A DNA stretch of 64,000 nucleotides from an uncultured Brachyspira sp. (GTDB lineage Bacteria > Spirochaetota > Brachyspiria > Brachyspirales > Brachyspiraceae). The DNA is taken from the NCBI RefSeq assembly GCF_910588665.1, contig NZ_CAJUPR010000005.1, positions 1 through 64,000 on the forward strand, in the 5' to 3' direction. The position numbers were made by a program, and so were the translations under genes. Below are positions 8,114 to 18,800 of the stretch, in pieces; position 1 is the first letter of the stretch; each line of letters starts with the position of its first letter. The notes below the pieces were generated by a model, which saw nothing but the letters and a program-made list of their open reading frames with translations, ran no database searches and was not told the DNA's origin.

Positions 8114-8722
8114 ATGATAAAAAAAACAATAATAATTTCAGCTTTATTATCAATAATATCTTGCTCTCAGAATATTAAAAGCCAAAATATTAATAATAAA
8201 GAGGACAATAATATGAATAGAAATACGCAGATGCCCGATAATGTTAAATATGCATATTTTTCATCAGGCTGCTTTTGGGGAACGGAATATTGGTTTGAAA
8301 AATCTAAAGGAGTGCTTTCTGTTGTCAGCGGATATGCAGGAGGTCATAAAGTTAATCCTACTTATTATGAGGTATGTACAGGACTTACAGGACATTTAGA
8401 AACCGTAAGAGTAGCTTATGATCCTGATAAAACTTCTTATGAAGAATTAGTCAAACTTTTTTTTGAAACGCATGACTTTACTCAGAAAAACGGACAAGGT
8501 CCAGATATAGGACCGCAGTATTTATCTGCAGTTTTCTATCAAAATGATGAAGAAAAGAAAATAGCCGAAAAATATGTTCAAATATTAAGAGATAAAAATT
8601 ATGATGTGGCTACTTCGGTAAGAGAATATAAAAACTTCTATGAAGCGGAAGATTATCATCAGGATTATTATGCTAAAAAAGGCTCTATGCCGTATTGCCA
8701 TTTTTATACTAAAATATTCTAA
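8114..8722 (+). CDS. msrA: Peptide-methionine (S)-S-oxide reductase MsrA, lipoprotein form
   Basis: Reduces the S form of methionine sulfoxide. The catalytic site is C53 in SSGCFWGTEYWF. The family segments VSGYAGG, NPTYYEVCTGLTGHLETVRVAYDP, FFETHDFTQ and GPQYLSAVFY follow in order. Residues 1-17 are a lipoprotein signal (SALLSIISC), and a polar linker of about 25 residues precedes the enzyme. With msrB it forms a surface- or periplasm-facing repair pair. GGAG precedes the start by about nine bases. Confidence 0.95.
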   Translation: MIKKTIIISALLSIISCSQNIKSQNINNKEDNNMNRNTQMPDNVKYAYFSSGCFWGTEYWFEKSKGVLSVVSGYAGGHKVNPTYYEVCTGLTGHLETVRVAYDPDKTSYEELVKLFFETHDFTQKNGQGPDIGPQYLSAVFYQNDEEKKIAEKYVQILRDKNYDVATSVREYKNFYEAEDYHQDYYAKKGSMPYCHFYTKIF

Positions 8723-8769
8723 AAACATATAAAAAATAAATATATAATATTAAAAATAAGGATAATACT

Positions 8770-9258
8770 ATGAAAGCTGCTGTAATATTTGGAAGCAGAA
8801 GCGATACTGATAAAATGAAAGGCGCCGCTTCTTGTTTAAAAGAGTTTGGAGTAGAATATAAAGCATTTATACTTTCCGCTCACAGAGTGCCCGAACATCT
8901 TGAAAAAACTATTAAACATATAGAGGAAAATAATTATGAAGTTATAATTGCAGGTGCGGGACTTGCAGCGCATCTTCCGGGCGTGATAGCATCAAAAACA
9001 ATACTTCCTGTAATAGGAGTGCCTATAAGTGCGAATGTTCTTGACGGAATGGACTCTTTACTTTCTATAGTTCAAATGCCTAAACCTATAACAGTTGCAA
9101 CCGTAGGAATAAATAATTCCTATAATGCAGGAATGCTTGCCGTAGAAATATTGGCTTTAAAATACAGCAGTATAAAAAATAAGCTTATAGAATACAGAAA
9201 AAAAATGAAAGAAGATTTTATTAAAGATAACGATAAGCCTATAGACTTTGATATTTAA
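8770..9258 (+). CDS. purE: N5-carboxyaminoimidazole ribonucleotide mutase PurE
   Basis: Purine synthesis: interconverts N5-CAIR and CAIR. The 162-residue length fits the small PurE form. Motifs seen are GSRSDTDKM (phosphate site, near residue 8), ILSAHRVPE (about 37-45), AGAGLAAHLPGVIASKT (about 62-78) and MDSLLSIVQMPKPI (about 97-110). The usual GAGGAAHLPG reads GAGLAAHLPG here, a small change. The overall pattern is that of class I mutases, which would need a PurK partner not seen in this window. AAGGA precedes the start. purC follows 81 bases later. Confidence 0.92.
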   Translation: MKAAVIFGSRSDTDKMKGAASCLKEFGVEYKAFILSAHRVPEHLEKTIKHIEENNYEVIIAGAGLAAHLPGVIASKTILPVIGVPISANVLDGMDSLLSIVQMPKPITVATVGINNSYNAGMLAVEILALKYSSIKNKLIEYRKKMKEDFIKDNDKPIDFDI

Positions 9259-9339
9259 TTATTTTTAATAGAAAATAATTAAAAAAGATATACAATTAAA
9301 GAAAAATATATAAAAGTTTAATCATAATAGGAGTTATTA

Positions 9340-10056
9340 ATGTCTAAAGAAAAAAAAGAAATGCTGTATGAAGGAAAAGCTAAAAAAATTTATGCTTCCG
9401 ATAATGCAGATGAAATAATAGTATATTACAAAGATGATGCAACCGCTTTTAACGGCGAGAAAAAAGGATCTATAAAAGATAAAGGCATAATGAATAATGA
9501 AATTACTTCATTGCTTTTTAAGATGCTTGAAAAAAACGGAGTAAAAACTCATTTTATAGAAAAGTTAAATGACAGAGAACAGCTATGTCAAAAAGTTTCA
9601 ATTTTTCCATTGGAAGTAATTGTAAGAAATATAATTGCAGGCTCTATGTCTAAAAGACTTGGAATAGAAGAAGGTACGGTTCCTGCAAACACTATATTTG
9701 AAATTTGCTATAAAAATGATGAATACGGAGATCCCCTAATCAATGATCATCATGCAGCCGCTTTAAAGCTTGCAGATTATGATGAATTAAAATATATTTA
9801 TGAAGCAGCTTCAAAAATTAATAATCTTCTTAAAGAAGCTTTAGATAAAATAGGCATTACTTTAGTTGATTTTAAAGTGGAGTTTGGTAAAAATTCAAAA
9901 GGAGAAATACTTTTAGCCGATGAGATTACACCAGACACATGCAGATTCTGGGATAAAGAAACAGGTAAAAAATTAGACAAAGACAGATTCAGAAGAGATT
10001 TAGGTTCTATTGAAGAGGCTTATATAGAAGTTTTAAATAGACTTAATAATTTATAA
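9340..10056 (+). CDS. purC: SAICAR synthase PurC
   Basis: Joins aspartate to CAIR using ATP in purine synthesis, cytoplasmic. 238 residues, the normal length. Visible motifs: LYEGKAKKIY near the start, NGEKKGSIKDKG, PLEVIVRNIIAGSMSKR (about 87-103), DFKVEFGK and DEITPDTCRFWD (about 195-206). AGGAG lies eight bases upstream. It follows purE in the same direction, and purF lies a few kilobases on but faces the other way, so the pathway genes are only partly grouped. Confidence 0.97.
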   Translation: MSKEKKEMLYEGKAKKIYASDNADEIIVYYKDDATAFNGEKKGSIKDKGIMNNEITSLLFKMLEKNGVKTHFIEKLNDREQLCQKVSIFPLEVIVRNIIAGSMSKRLGIEEGTVPANTIFEICYKNDEYGDPLINDHHAAALKLADYDELKYIYEAASKINNLLKEALDKIGITLVDFKVEFGKNSKGEILLADEITPDTCRFWDKETGKKLDKDRFRRDLGSIEEAYIEVLNRLNNL

Positions 10057-10058
10057 TA

Positions 10059-10106
10059 AAAAAATACTTTGACGGATATCTTTATATCTGCCAAAGTATT
10101 TTTATA
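10059..10106. terminator. Two-way terminator between purC and the facing membrane gene
   Basis: Nearly perfect inverted repeat: AATACTTTG and GATAT on the left match ATATC and CAAAGTATT on the right, with A-runs on one side and T-runs on the other. It can end transcripts from both convergent genes. Confidence 0.75.
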
Positions 10107-10116
10107 TATTTTATTT

Positions 10117-10614
10117 TTACTTAGTTTTTTTTATTTCTGTTATTTTTACTTCTTTTACTTTTTCTTCCGCCGTCTTTTTTAATATTAATTTTTCTCTGTC
10201 TTTTTCAGATATATAATATTCATTTCTTAATTTCAGTACAATATCTTTTGCATAATTGATTGACTCATTTTTTTTATATGCATGTATAAGTATTTGTATT
10301 AATGATATGGTAGAAGGAAGACCTATATAAATAACGGCAATGCCTGCGGAAGGAACAGATGCTATGAAAGAAGCTATTAAAGCTTTATCTTTTCCGAATT
10401 TTTTTGACGATATTACAGCAGCTGCTGCAACCGCAGCCCCTCCTATAAGAACTCCCCAAGCAATTTTACCCGTATTCTTAATATTAGAAACTTTCTTTCC
10501 AAGCTTATAATCTATATAAATAATATCCTGATCCTCAATAAGAGCATTTACAAGCTCCTCTTCATTCATACAAATTTTATAAGAAACATCTTTCATAATT
10601 CTTAATAACCTCAT
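10117..10614 (-). CDS. Hypothetical membrane protein, 165 residues
   Basis: Not recognised. Two hydrophobic stretches (about residues 49-67, Ala/Val-rich with small residues, and about 77-110) flank a short charged turn, so it is likely an inner-membrane hairpin. The ends are hydrophilic; the last 30 residues are rich in Lys and Glu. A second possible start is ATG at 10596, which has GAGG twelve bases upstream; the start is uncertain between the two. It stands alone, convergent to purC and downstream of purF on the same strand. Confidence 0.55.
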   Translation of the reverse strand: MRLLRIMKDVSYKICMNEEELVNALIEDQDIIYIDYKLGKKVSNIKNTGKIAWGVLIGGAAVAAAAVISSKKFGKDKALIASFIASVPSAGIAVIYIGLPSTISLIQILIHAYKKNESINYAKDIVLKLRNEYYISEKDREKLILKKTAEEKVKEVKITEIKKTK

Positions 10615-10698
10615 TTACCATAGTTATATGATAATTTTATTAATAAAAAAGTCAATGCAGGCAATAGGCATAATTTTTTTATATATTAGCAATTTTTT

Positions 10699-12105
10699 TT
10701 AAGCCTGTATTTTATTAGGTATTTCAGCAGGATAATTACCCGTAAAACAGCCTGTACAATAGTTATTGTTTTCCAAAGCCTCAAGCATATCTTCTATTGT
10801 AAGATATTCCAAAGTATCAGCATTAATTTCATTTCTAATCTCTTCCACAGAAAGTTTTGCCCCTATAAGTTCTTTTTTTGAAGATATATCAACACCGTAA
10901 TAACAAGGGCTTTTAATAACAGGAGATGCAGACCTAAAATGAACCTCCTTAGCACCCGCCCTTCTTACTATATCTATTAATATTCTGCTGGTAGTTCCTC
11001 TCACTAATGAATCATCTATTAATATAACTCTTTTTCCGTATATTAAATGCTTTAAAGGATTAAATTTAAGCTTTACAGTTTCTTCTCTTGTGGATTGTTC
11101 GGGCATAATAAAAGTTCTTCCTATATATCTGTTTTTTACCAAACCTATGCTGTATGGAATACCGCTTTCTTTTGCAAATCCAAGCGCGGCTATAGTACCA
11201 GAGTCCTGAACTCCTATAACTATATCAGCATCTATTTTATTTTTTCTAGCCAATAAAACACCAGTTTGAAACCTCACATTATATACATTAATGCCGTCTA
11301 TGTTACTTTCAGGACGTGCAAAATATATATGTTCAAATGCACAGGGGCTATGCTTTATTTCTTTTTTACTGTATTTAAAAGACTTTACACCTTCATCATC
11401 TATTATAACCATTTCTCCAGCTTCAATATCTCTTATAAACTCAGAACCCACCGCATCTAAAGCGCATGATTCTGAGGTTAGAAAATAATCTCCGTTGGAA
11501 TTTGTACCTAAACATAAAGGTCTTATGCCGTATGGATCCCTTACGCCTATAAGCTTTCCATCTACAACTATTACTAAAGCAAAAGCGCCTTTTATAATAT
11601 TTATGCTTTCTCTTATGCCTTCAATAAAATTATTAACCGTTTTTCTGGCTATAAGTTTTATTATAACTTCTGTATCGGAAGTTGCATTAAATGTGGCGCC
11701 GCCCTCTTCAAGCTCATTTCTCAATTCTTCGGAATTGGTTAAATTACCGTTATGAGCTATAGAAATCTGTCCGAGTCTGAAAAGGTTTTCAAGAGGCTGA
11801 GCATTTTCTATTCTGCTTGATCCTGTGGTGGAATAGCGTACATGTCCTATTGCAATATTTCCTTCCGTGTCTTTAGGAATATTTCCTGAAAATAAATCGG
11901 ACACAAGCCCCATAGATTTATAAGTAAATAAATGTTTATAATTTGATATCGTTATTCCTGCACTCTCCTGCCCCCTATGCTGAAGCGAATAAAGAGCATA
12001 ATTTAAAGTTTTCAATATGTCTTTCTTTATCTCTTTAGAGTAAATACCGAAAACCCCGCATTCTTCTCTAAGCTTATCATTTTTTTCAATATTATTATTC
12101 ATCAT
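10699..12105 (-). CDS. purF: Amidophosphoribosyltransferase PurF
   Basis: First step of purine synthesis: makes phosphoribosylamine from PRPP and glutamine. An N-terminal propeptide of 15 residues precedes Cys16 (REECGVFGIYS), the nucleophile of the glutaminase domain after processing. That domain continues with LQHRGQESAG, GHVRYSTTGSS and NGNLTN. The phosphoribosyl domain holds VILIDDSLVRGTTS, the PRPP loop. Cysteines in SPCYYGVD and NNNYCTGC fit the Bacillus-type enzyme with an iron-sulfur cluster. 468 residues. The 326-base region upstream shows no recognisable purine riboswitch. Confidence 0.97.
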   Translation of the reverse strand: MMNNNIEKNDKLREECGVFGIYSKEIKKDILKTLNYALYSLQHRGQESAGITISNYKHLFTYKSMGLVSDLFSGNIPKDTEGNIAIGHVRYSTTGSSRIENAQPLENLFRLGQISIAHNGNLTNSEELRNELEEGGATFNATSDTEVIIKLIARKTVNNFIEGIRESINIIKGAFALVIVVDGKLIGVRDPYGIRPLCLGTNSNGDYFLTSESCALDAVGSEFIRDIEAGEMVIIDDEGVKSFKYSKKEIKHSPCAFEHIYFARPESNIDGINVYNVRFQTGVLLARKNKIDADIVIGVQDSGTIAALGFAKESGIPYSIGLVKNRYIGRTFIMPEQSTREETVKLKFNPLKHLIYGKRVILIDDSLVRGTTSRILIDIVRRAGAKEVHFRSASPVIKSPCYYGVDISSKKELIGAKLSVEEIRNEINADTLEYLTIEDMLEALENNNYCTGCFTGNYPAEIPNKIQA

Positions 12106-12431
12106 ATACTATTATTAACCGCATTTATTTTTCATAAATATTATAATTAATTGTATTTTAAAACAATAGATTTATTAAAAAAATTATATGACAAATAAAT
12201 GTAATTATATACAAAATTTACCTAAATATTTTTATTTTTATTTTTTTAAAATAAAGCAAATTATTAAAAATGATATATATTAATTTAATTACTTTTACCT
12301 AAAAATTCAGTTTCTGCCATAAAAGTAGAATTTACTTATAAAAATAAGCATATTATACATTAAATCAATTAATGTATAATATGCTTTTAAAATGAAAATT
12401 AGGAAAAAACCTCTTATTTAAAGAATATTAA
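12106..12431. other. Intergenic region upstream of purF
   Basis: About 326 AT-rich bases. The right half contains the terminator of the broken outer-membrane gene (12346-12386). The left half must hold the purF promoter, but no consensus pair stands out. No riboswitch, RNA gene or ORF is evident. Confidence 0.5.
12346..12395 (-). terminator. Strong hairpin terminator
   Basis: A perfect 18-bp stem (12346-12363 with 12369-12386) around a 5-base loop. On the minus strand it is followed by a T-rich tract, so it ends transcripts of the gene at 12432-13166. Confidence 0.75.
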
Positions 12432-13166
12432 TTAAGCCTTAGATCCGAATTTAAATCCTAACTGAACACCTATATCAAAAGTTCCTTCCTGATTTTTATA
12501 TACACCAGTCCCATTATAATTATGATCATAGGCTTTTTTTGTAGGCATAAAATCATATCCTAAGCATAAGCCTAAATTCATAGCCATATTATCAGTGAAG
12601 AAGAAAGAATAATCAAAAGTAGCTTTAATATAGCCTATAACTGCAGGAGATAAGCCTAAACCATCATCAGTGCTAGTTAAACCTTTTGTATTATAATTAT
12701 ACTTTTGTTTAAATGTTTTACCTTCAAATGTAGTTTTACTATATATTTGTGCTGAAAGAGGAATTTTAACACCGCCTCCTATACCTATAGAGAAAGAATT
12801 AATATTAATTTTAGGAAGTATTGCTAATCTGCAAACTATGATATGAAGTAGAAGCATATATACTATAACCATCACTTTTGTAGCTAATTGTCCAAGTGTC
12901 ATAAGCATAGCATATTTCACCAAGAAAGCTTAATCCCAAACCTTCTTTTAATGATAACATATAACCTAACTGAGCTGTAACTCCTGCATCAAAACCTGCT
13001 CCTACTTTTGCACTTTTATCATTTTTGTACTGTTTTCCTGCAGGCAAACCCAAACTGACACCAAGAGGCAAATTAAGTATAGCCTTGAAACTGCTTGCTG
13101 AGAATGCTGATACACTGAAAGAGAGCAGTATAAAAGATGCAGCAAAATCTTTTTAATAGTTTTCAT
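12432..13166 (-). pseudogene. Outer-membrane protein gene with two frameshifts
   Basis: Paralogue of the gene at 2886-3629. The start is ATG at 13166 with a perfect AAAGGAG site. Its first codons (MKTIKKILL) begin a signal peptide, but one base is missing near 13140, so the true frame continues shifted (ASFILLSFSVSAFSASSFKAIL...). The shifted frame runs through VGAGFDAGVTAQLGYML to YHSLQ. Near 12835 one base is extra, and the original frame returns at LAILPKINI, then GIGGGVKIPL and GVQLGLKFG to the stop. The two changes cancel, and total length (245 codons with stop) matches the intact relative. It is either a recent pseudogene or a sequence error. Confidence 0.8.
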
Positions 13167-13524
13167 TTTTATCTCCTTTGAATGTTTTAAGAGGTGGAAT
13201 ATAATATACTATCACTCCAAAAAAACAAAAAATATAGATTGATTTTATAATAAATGCATCACATCTTGAGCTGTAATGCATTATTATCATGAAGAATTCA
13301 GATGCAATGCCGAAAGAAACGGCATAGTATATAAAGTGTAAATTTTTATTGTAGACTGTATATAACTTTGATAGAATTACTAATTTTCATAGGTCTTATA
13401 TTAACATAGTTTAAAAAATAAATTTATAATAATATCAATAATTTTTTAATATAAAATCAGTTAAGTAAGATTAAAAATATTTTTTATTGTTTTTTTCTTT
13501 TATTAATTATATTTAACAGCAGTT
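13167..13524. other. Intergenic region with two small inverted repeats
   Basis: 358 bases without a convincing ORF. It contains ATGCCG...CGGCAT around 13295-13313 and ATGCAT repeated at about 13254 and 13277. On the minus strand the right-to-left reading gives the upstream region of the broken outer-membrane gene. No RNA family is recognised. Confidence 0.4.
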
Positions 13525-14514
13525 TTATATATTTTTATAAGCATATAAGAGAGAAGGCAGAATCTCTTCAGGCATAAGTTTTTTTAAGCAGTCTATAGTT
13601 TTGCATCCTCTTTTTATATACTCGCAATGAAAACTTTTTAATGCTTTGCAGTATTTTTTTCTTGCTTCTATATTGACAGCTTTATATCCCCTAACTCCGT
13701 AAATTAAAGGCAAAGTGTCTCCGAATATGCCTATTGAATATATGCCGCATGCATTGGCTATATGAAGAGGGGCACTGTCTCCGCCTATAAGCGCATAAGA
13801 ATATTTTATTACAGATATAAGTTCTCTAATATTTAATTTATCAGTAAAATCATCTGCTATTTTATTTCCTAAACGCTTTTTCATTTCATTAGAAAAATCT
13901 AAATCATCTTTAGAGCCTATTAATATTATAGGTACTTTATACTCTTTATAAAACATATCTATAAGTTTAGAAAAATTATCAACATCATATCTTTTGCTTA
14001 ACCTAGTGGCGCCTCCATGAACCAATAAAGCATTTTTATAATACCTCATCTTATTAATTGCAAACTGCTCTTCCTCTTCATTTAAGAATATTTCAGTATT
14101 AATTCCGTCCGTTTCTATATTCATAGGCTTTAATATAGATAAAATAGTATCAACTATATGCCTATTATGTTTTTTCCAAGCGGTTTTTTCTGTAAGCAAA
14201 AATCCTCTTAATTCACTGTTTACTCCAGCTCTTATTGGTATTTTAGCCTTATATAAAAGAGAAGCTCCGTAAAATGCAGTTGTGGCGGCAAAACCTATAT
14301 CATAATTTTGTTTTTTTATATATTCAAGAACATTATCATCTTTTGCTATTATATTATTTATATGCGGATTTTCTTTTAATATATCAAGTCCAATAACTCC
14401 GTTTAAAACATCAATAATACAATCATTATAATGTTTTTTAACGGCTCTTATAAGAGGAGTAATAAAAATAGTATCGCCTATATAATTCATTCCTATAATC
14501 AGTATATTTTTCAT
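13525..14514 (-). CDS. Glycosyltransferase family 9 (heptosyltransferase-like)
   Basis: Transfers a sugar from a nucleotide donor to lipid-linked core glycan. 329 residues. The start MKNILIIGMNYIGDTIFITPLIRAVKK is the typical GT9 N-terminal strand-loop-helix with the GD pair. The C-terminal domain carries LLVHGGATRLSKRYD, then VPIILIGSKDD and ALIGGDSAPLHIANACG (about residues 243-256), the donor-binding signature. It lies 12 bases after the AI-2E-type transporter gene and is probably cotranscribed. The sugar and acceptor (lipooligosaccharide or another surface glycan) cannot be told from sequence. Confidence 0.85.
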   Translation of the reverse strand: MKNILIIGMNYIGDTIFITPLIRAVKKHYNDCIIDVLNGVIGLDILKENPHINNIIAKDDNVLEYIKKQNYDIGFAATTAFYGASLLYKAKIPIRAGVNSELRGFLLTEKTAWKKHNRHIVDTILSILKPMNIETDGINTEIFLNEEEEQFAINKMRYYKNALLVHGGATRLSKRYDVDNFSKLIDMFYKEYKVPIILIGSKDDLDFSNEMKKRLGNKIADDFTDKLNIRELISVIKYSYALIGGDSAPLHIANACGIYSIGIFGDTLPLIYGVRGYKAVNIEARKKYCKALKSFHCEYIKRGCKTIDCLKKLMPEEILPSLLYAYKNI

Positions 14515-14526
14515 ATATAAAATCTT

Positions 14527-15642
14527 CTAATAATTTCTTCTTCTGACAATTCTTCCCTTTTTTTCCTCAAAAAGCCTCTCCTCATTATATATCTTCATAA
14601 TTTCAAAAAATAAAATAAAACTTAAAGGACCAAGTATAATACCTGAAAGTCCGAAGAATAAAACTCCTCCAAGTATGGCAAAGAAAATAAATAAAGGGTG
14701 AAGCTCTATTCTATTACCCAGAAGCAGAGGACGTACAAAATTATCAGGTATAGTAATAAAAAACCAAGAACATAATACAAATATAACTGCCTTTATAATC
14801 TCACCCTTAATAATAAATAAAATGCCTAAAGGAAGCCATATTATAGTGGTGCCTATTACCGGCATAAAAGAAGCTATTATTGTAAGAAAAGCAAAAGTAA
14901 AAGAATTTGAAACTCCGAATATAGTATATACTATAAAAGCACAGAATCCCTGAAATATTCCTGTAAATAAATTGCCGAATACTATGCCTTTAATACCTTC
15001 CGAAACCTGTTTAATAAGTCTGTCAAGATATTTTCTTTCTATAGGAATTAATGTTCTAACCTGCTCTATTAAATATTCGCCGTCTATAAAAAAGAAAAAA
15101 AGAGAAAACATCATAAATATAAAAGAACTTACAAATCCTCCAGTACTCTTTAATAAACTGGCAACATTGTGGGTTAAATAAGAACTTATAAAAGTTAAAT
15201 TAGAAAGAGAGGAATCCTGTATTCTTTTTAATATTGTCTCCATAGAAACATCTATCGGAAGAGATTTTAAAAAATTATTTATATTTGAATTATGCATAAC
15301 TTTATCCACATCAAGATTCATAAAATATTTTATTCCTATATTGGAAATATCTATAAGCTGAACTATTATTGTATATGCCAATATGCTTGTAGGAAGTAAA
15401 AATATTATTAGCGATATTAAAGAAAAAAGCAGGGCTAAAGTATTTTTTTTTATAATAGAAATATTATCTTTTTTTTTATAGCTTTTACCCATAGCTTTTA
15501 TAAATAACGGATTTAAAACAACATAAAAAACAACGGCAAAAAATATTATCATACCGAATGGTTTTAATAATTTATACATTATAAATATAGACAAAAATAT
15601 AAAGGCTATAAAAAATATGTAACCTATATTGTTTTTACTCAT
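14527..15642 (-). CDS. AI-2E/PerM family membrane transporter
   Basis: Inner-membrane protein with about eight hydrophobic segments in the family layout: two at the start, one after a polar loop, then a large extramembrane stretch (about 125-195), and paired helices to the end. The C-terminal part has GIFQGFCAFIVYTIFG, FMPVIGTTIIWLPLGI, PDNFVRPLLLG and GVLFFGLSGIILGPL, the best conserved blocks. I place the start at ATG 15642 because GGAGAG lies six bases before it; the longer frame from 15702 has no such site. The family includes autoinducer exporters and Na+/H+ antiporters; the substrate is unknown. Confidence 0.85.
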   Translation of the reverse strand: MSKNNIGYIFFIAFIFLSIFIMYKLLKPFGMIIFFAVVFYVVLNPLFIKAMGKSYKKKDNISIIKKNTLALLFSLISLIIFLLPTSILAYTIIVQLIDISNIGIKYFMNLDVDKVMHNSNINNFLKSLPIDVSMETILKRIQDSSLSNLTFISSYLTHNVASLLKSTGGFVSSFIFMMFSLFFFFIDGEYLIEQVRTLIPIERKYLDRLIKQVSEGIKGIVFGNLFTGIFQGFCAFIVYTIFGVSNSFTFAFLTIIASFMPVIGTTIIWLPLGILFIIKGEIIKAVIFVLCSWFFITIPDNFVRPLLLGNRIELHPLFIFFAILGGVLFFGLSGIILGPLSFILFFEIMKIYNEERLFEEKKGRIVRRRNY

Positions 15643-15770
15643 AAACTCTCCGAAATTTAATAATAATATTTCATATGATAATATATATAACATATTTTTC
15701 AAGTATTTTATAAAATATTGCTGATAGAATAGAGAGCCATTTTATCACTTTAAAACTGTATCTGATATTT

Positions 15771-15796
15771 AGTAACCTGTAATCTAAGCCTGACAG
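15771..15796. other. Intergenic hairpin
   Basis: ACCTGT and ACAGGT flank a 12-base loop in the short divergent region between the transporter and the AddA-like gene. The nearby stretch is less AT-rich than its surroundings. It is not a clear terminator, because no T-run follows directly. It could be a regulatory site or part of a dispersed repeat. Confidence 0.3.
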
Positions 15797-15835
15797 GTAC
15801 TCGCAATTTTTATATATTAATCATATAATATTTAT

Positions 15836-18800
15836 ATGAAATTTGAATTGAATGAACTTCAGGAAAATATAATAAAATGCTTTTTTGATAACGGTATATG
15901 TTTTGTTAATGCCTCAGCAGGAACTGGAAAAACAAGCACAATAACGGAACTATATTTAAATCTGTTAGAAAAAAAAGAAAAAGTATCAGATATAGCAGTT
16001 ATAACCTTCACAAAAGCGGCTGCTAATGAAATGCTTCTCAGGATAAGATTAAAAGTAAGAAACAAAATATATGGAATAAAAGAATCAAATGATGATAAAA
16101 GCATAAAAGAAAAAAAATACTGGCAAAGCGTTTATAAAGATATACTTACAAGCGCTAAAATCTCAACTATAAACTCATTTGCAAACTCTATAGCAGCGGA
16201 AAATGCAATGCATCTTTCCATACCTCCGAATATGTCAATACTTGAAGACAATATGGAAATTCAGGAAACATTAAAAAATGCTGTTTTTGATATTTTAAGA
16301 AAAGAAGAATATGCTGGAAAAATCCGTTCCTTATACAGAATAGCCACTGAAGAAAGTAAAAATATATTTGCAGATAAAATATTAAATTTCTTACTTAAAA
16401 TAAAACCGAGATTAGAAAATATACAAAAATTTGAAGAAAAAGCATTGGAAGCTTCAAATATTAAAGATAAATACGGTAAAATTTATAATGATATTTCTTA
16501 TGTCAGTAATTTTTTAATAAATGATGACGGAAGCGAAAATAATACAATAAAATCTTTTAAAGTATTAATAAAAAATACTATAAGCAGCATAAGCAAATTA
16601 TCAAATATAGATAATATAAAGAATATAAATGAAAATGAATTCGAAGATATAAAATATGCAGTTAATCTTGTATTATCAAAAAAAAATTCATGCGGAAATA
16701 AAAATAAAGAATTTAAAGAAAATATTGACCATTTAAAAAATCTCTATAATCAATTATTATTCTGCATAGATATAGAAAAAAATAAAGAAAATTATAATAT
16801 TGTAATAAGATTTATAAAAGAAGCGTATAATCATATAGAAAAGCTAAAATCGGAAATGGGAATATATTCTCATGAAGATATGATGTATAAAGCAATAGAA
16901 GCTCTTGAAAATGAAAGTATTTCAAAGGAAATAAGGGACAATATATCTGTATTAATACTTGATGAAGCGCAGGATACAAGCATTCTTCAATTTAATTTTA
17001 TTAACTTAATAGTATTCGGAAAAAGAAAAATAGAAAATCAATCAGTAAAAACAGATAAAAAATTGATGATAGTAGGAGACAGAAAGCAGTCCATATACAG
17101 ATTTAGAAATGCCAATATAAATACTTTTGCTTATAATCAAAAAAAATTCAGCGGTTATGTCAGATATTTAAAAAATAATTACAGAAGCAATTCCATGCTT
17201 ATAGATTTTTTTAATGACTTCTTCAAAAATATTGTTTTCTTAAATGATTATATTGAATATACAAAAGATGATGATCTTATTTACAGCAAAAAAACGGAAG
17301 ATAAATCAGTATCCGTATTTCTGCTCAACAACAATATAGAAGATGAAAATATACATCTATATATGGACGATAAAACACAATTAGAAGCATATGCCATAGC
17401 GGAGCATATAAAAAATAATTACAGCGGAGACTATAAAAATACTGTTATACTTCTTCAGACATTCAAAAGATTGGATATGTATTTAAAAGCATTATCCGAT
17501 TATAAAATACCCTACTATATTGACGGCGGAAATAAATTCTATTCCAGAGAAGAAATAAAGACAGTAAAAACATTCTTAGAATATTTAATACTAAGAGATC
17601 ATGCCAAACTTCCGCAGCTGCTTAGAAGCGAATTATTTGATATTGATATTAATAATTTATCAGATTTCTTATTCAGTTTATTTATAAATAATTTAGATAT
17701 CAAAGATTATTTTCCTAAAATCGTATATAATGAAAATAATTATAAAGAAATTGAAAAAATAGCAGAATCTAAAAGCTATTATAATCAATTAAGAAAGGCA
17801 AAAGAAATATTAAACAATATAGAAAATAAAACAGCTATGATGAACGCTTCTCAGATAATAGAAACTATATGCATTGATACTAATTTTTATAATTATTTAA
17901 TGACTATGAATGATGCCGAAATCTCCTATGCCAATATAGAAAAATTAAAAACTATGGCAAATAATTTTGAAAATCAGACAGGAAATAATATTTATGATTT
18001 TGTACTTAATTTAAAAAATACAAACGACAATGAACCTTATTCCTCCATACCGAAACTATCCGTTGAATCTGTAAAAATAATGACTATACATAAATCTAAA
18101 GGATTAGAGTTTAATAATGTATTTGTAGCAGGAATGGGAAACTATATAAGACCGTATTTATCAGATTTTGATTTTATAGAAGAAAGTCCTTTCATAAAAC
18201 TGCCTGTTAAAAATAAGCATTACAGTATAAATTTTTCATCATCTAATGAAGACGATAATAAAAAAAGCGAAATATCCGAAAAAAAAAGATTATTATATGT
18301 TGCCCTAACAAGAGCATCCTATAATTTGATGCTTTCAGGAGAATATCTAAGAGGAGAAACCTATAGAACATACCTAAACAGATATTTTAATGACGAAATA
18401 AAAAATTATAAATCGGATATTGCAAGTGAAGACACTGAAAAATTAATGGAATTAAAAGATATTGAAAATAAATTTATTAAGACTTATATGTATGGGCTAT
18501 CTATAAAGCCCAAAGAAGAAATGAATATATTTGACATAAAAAAAATAAAAGAAGATGCCAATAGTGCATGTAACAGCAGAAAATTTGAAAATAAAATTAT
18601 AGAAAATATAATTCCTTCTCTAAATAAAATTAATCAATCTAATAAAAATTATATTAATATATCGGATATGCTGGATAGAAAAATGTCAGAACTTCAAAAT
18701 GATATAAATAAATTATATGAATACGATGAAAATATAATATTTATGTCCCCTAAGGATTTAGGCACGGCAATACATGAAATGCTTGAATATTTTGATTTTG

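Noticed and set aside
12106..12431. Purine riboswitch upstream of purF
   Set aside because: The three-way junction pattern of the purine aptamer is not present.
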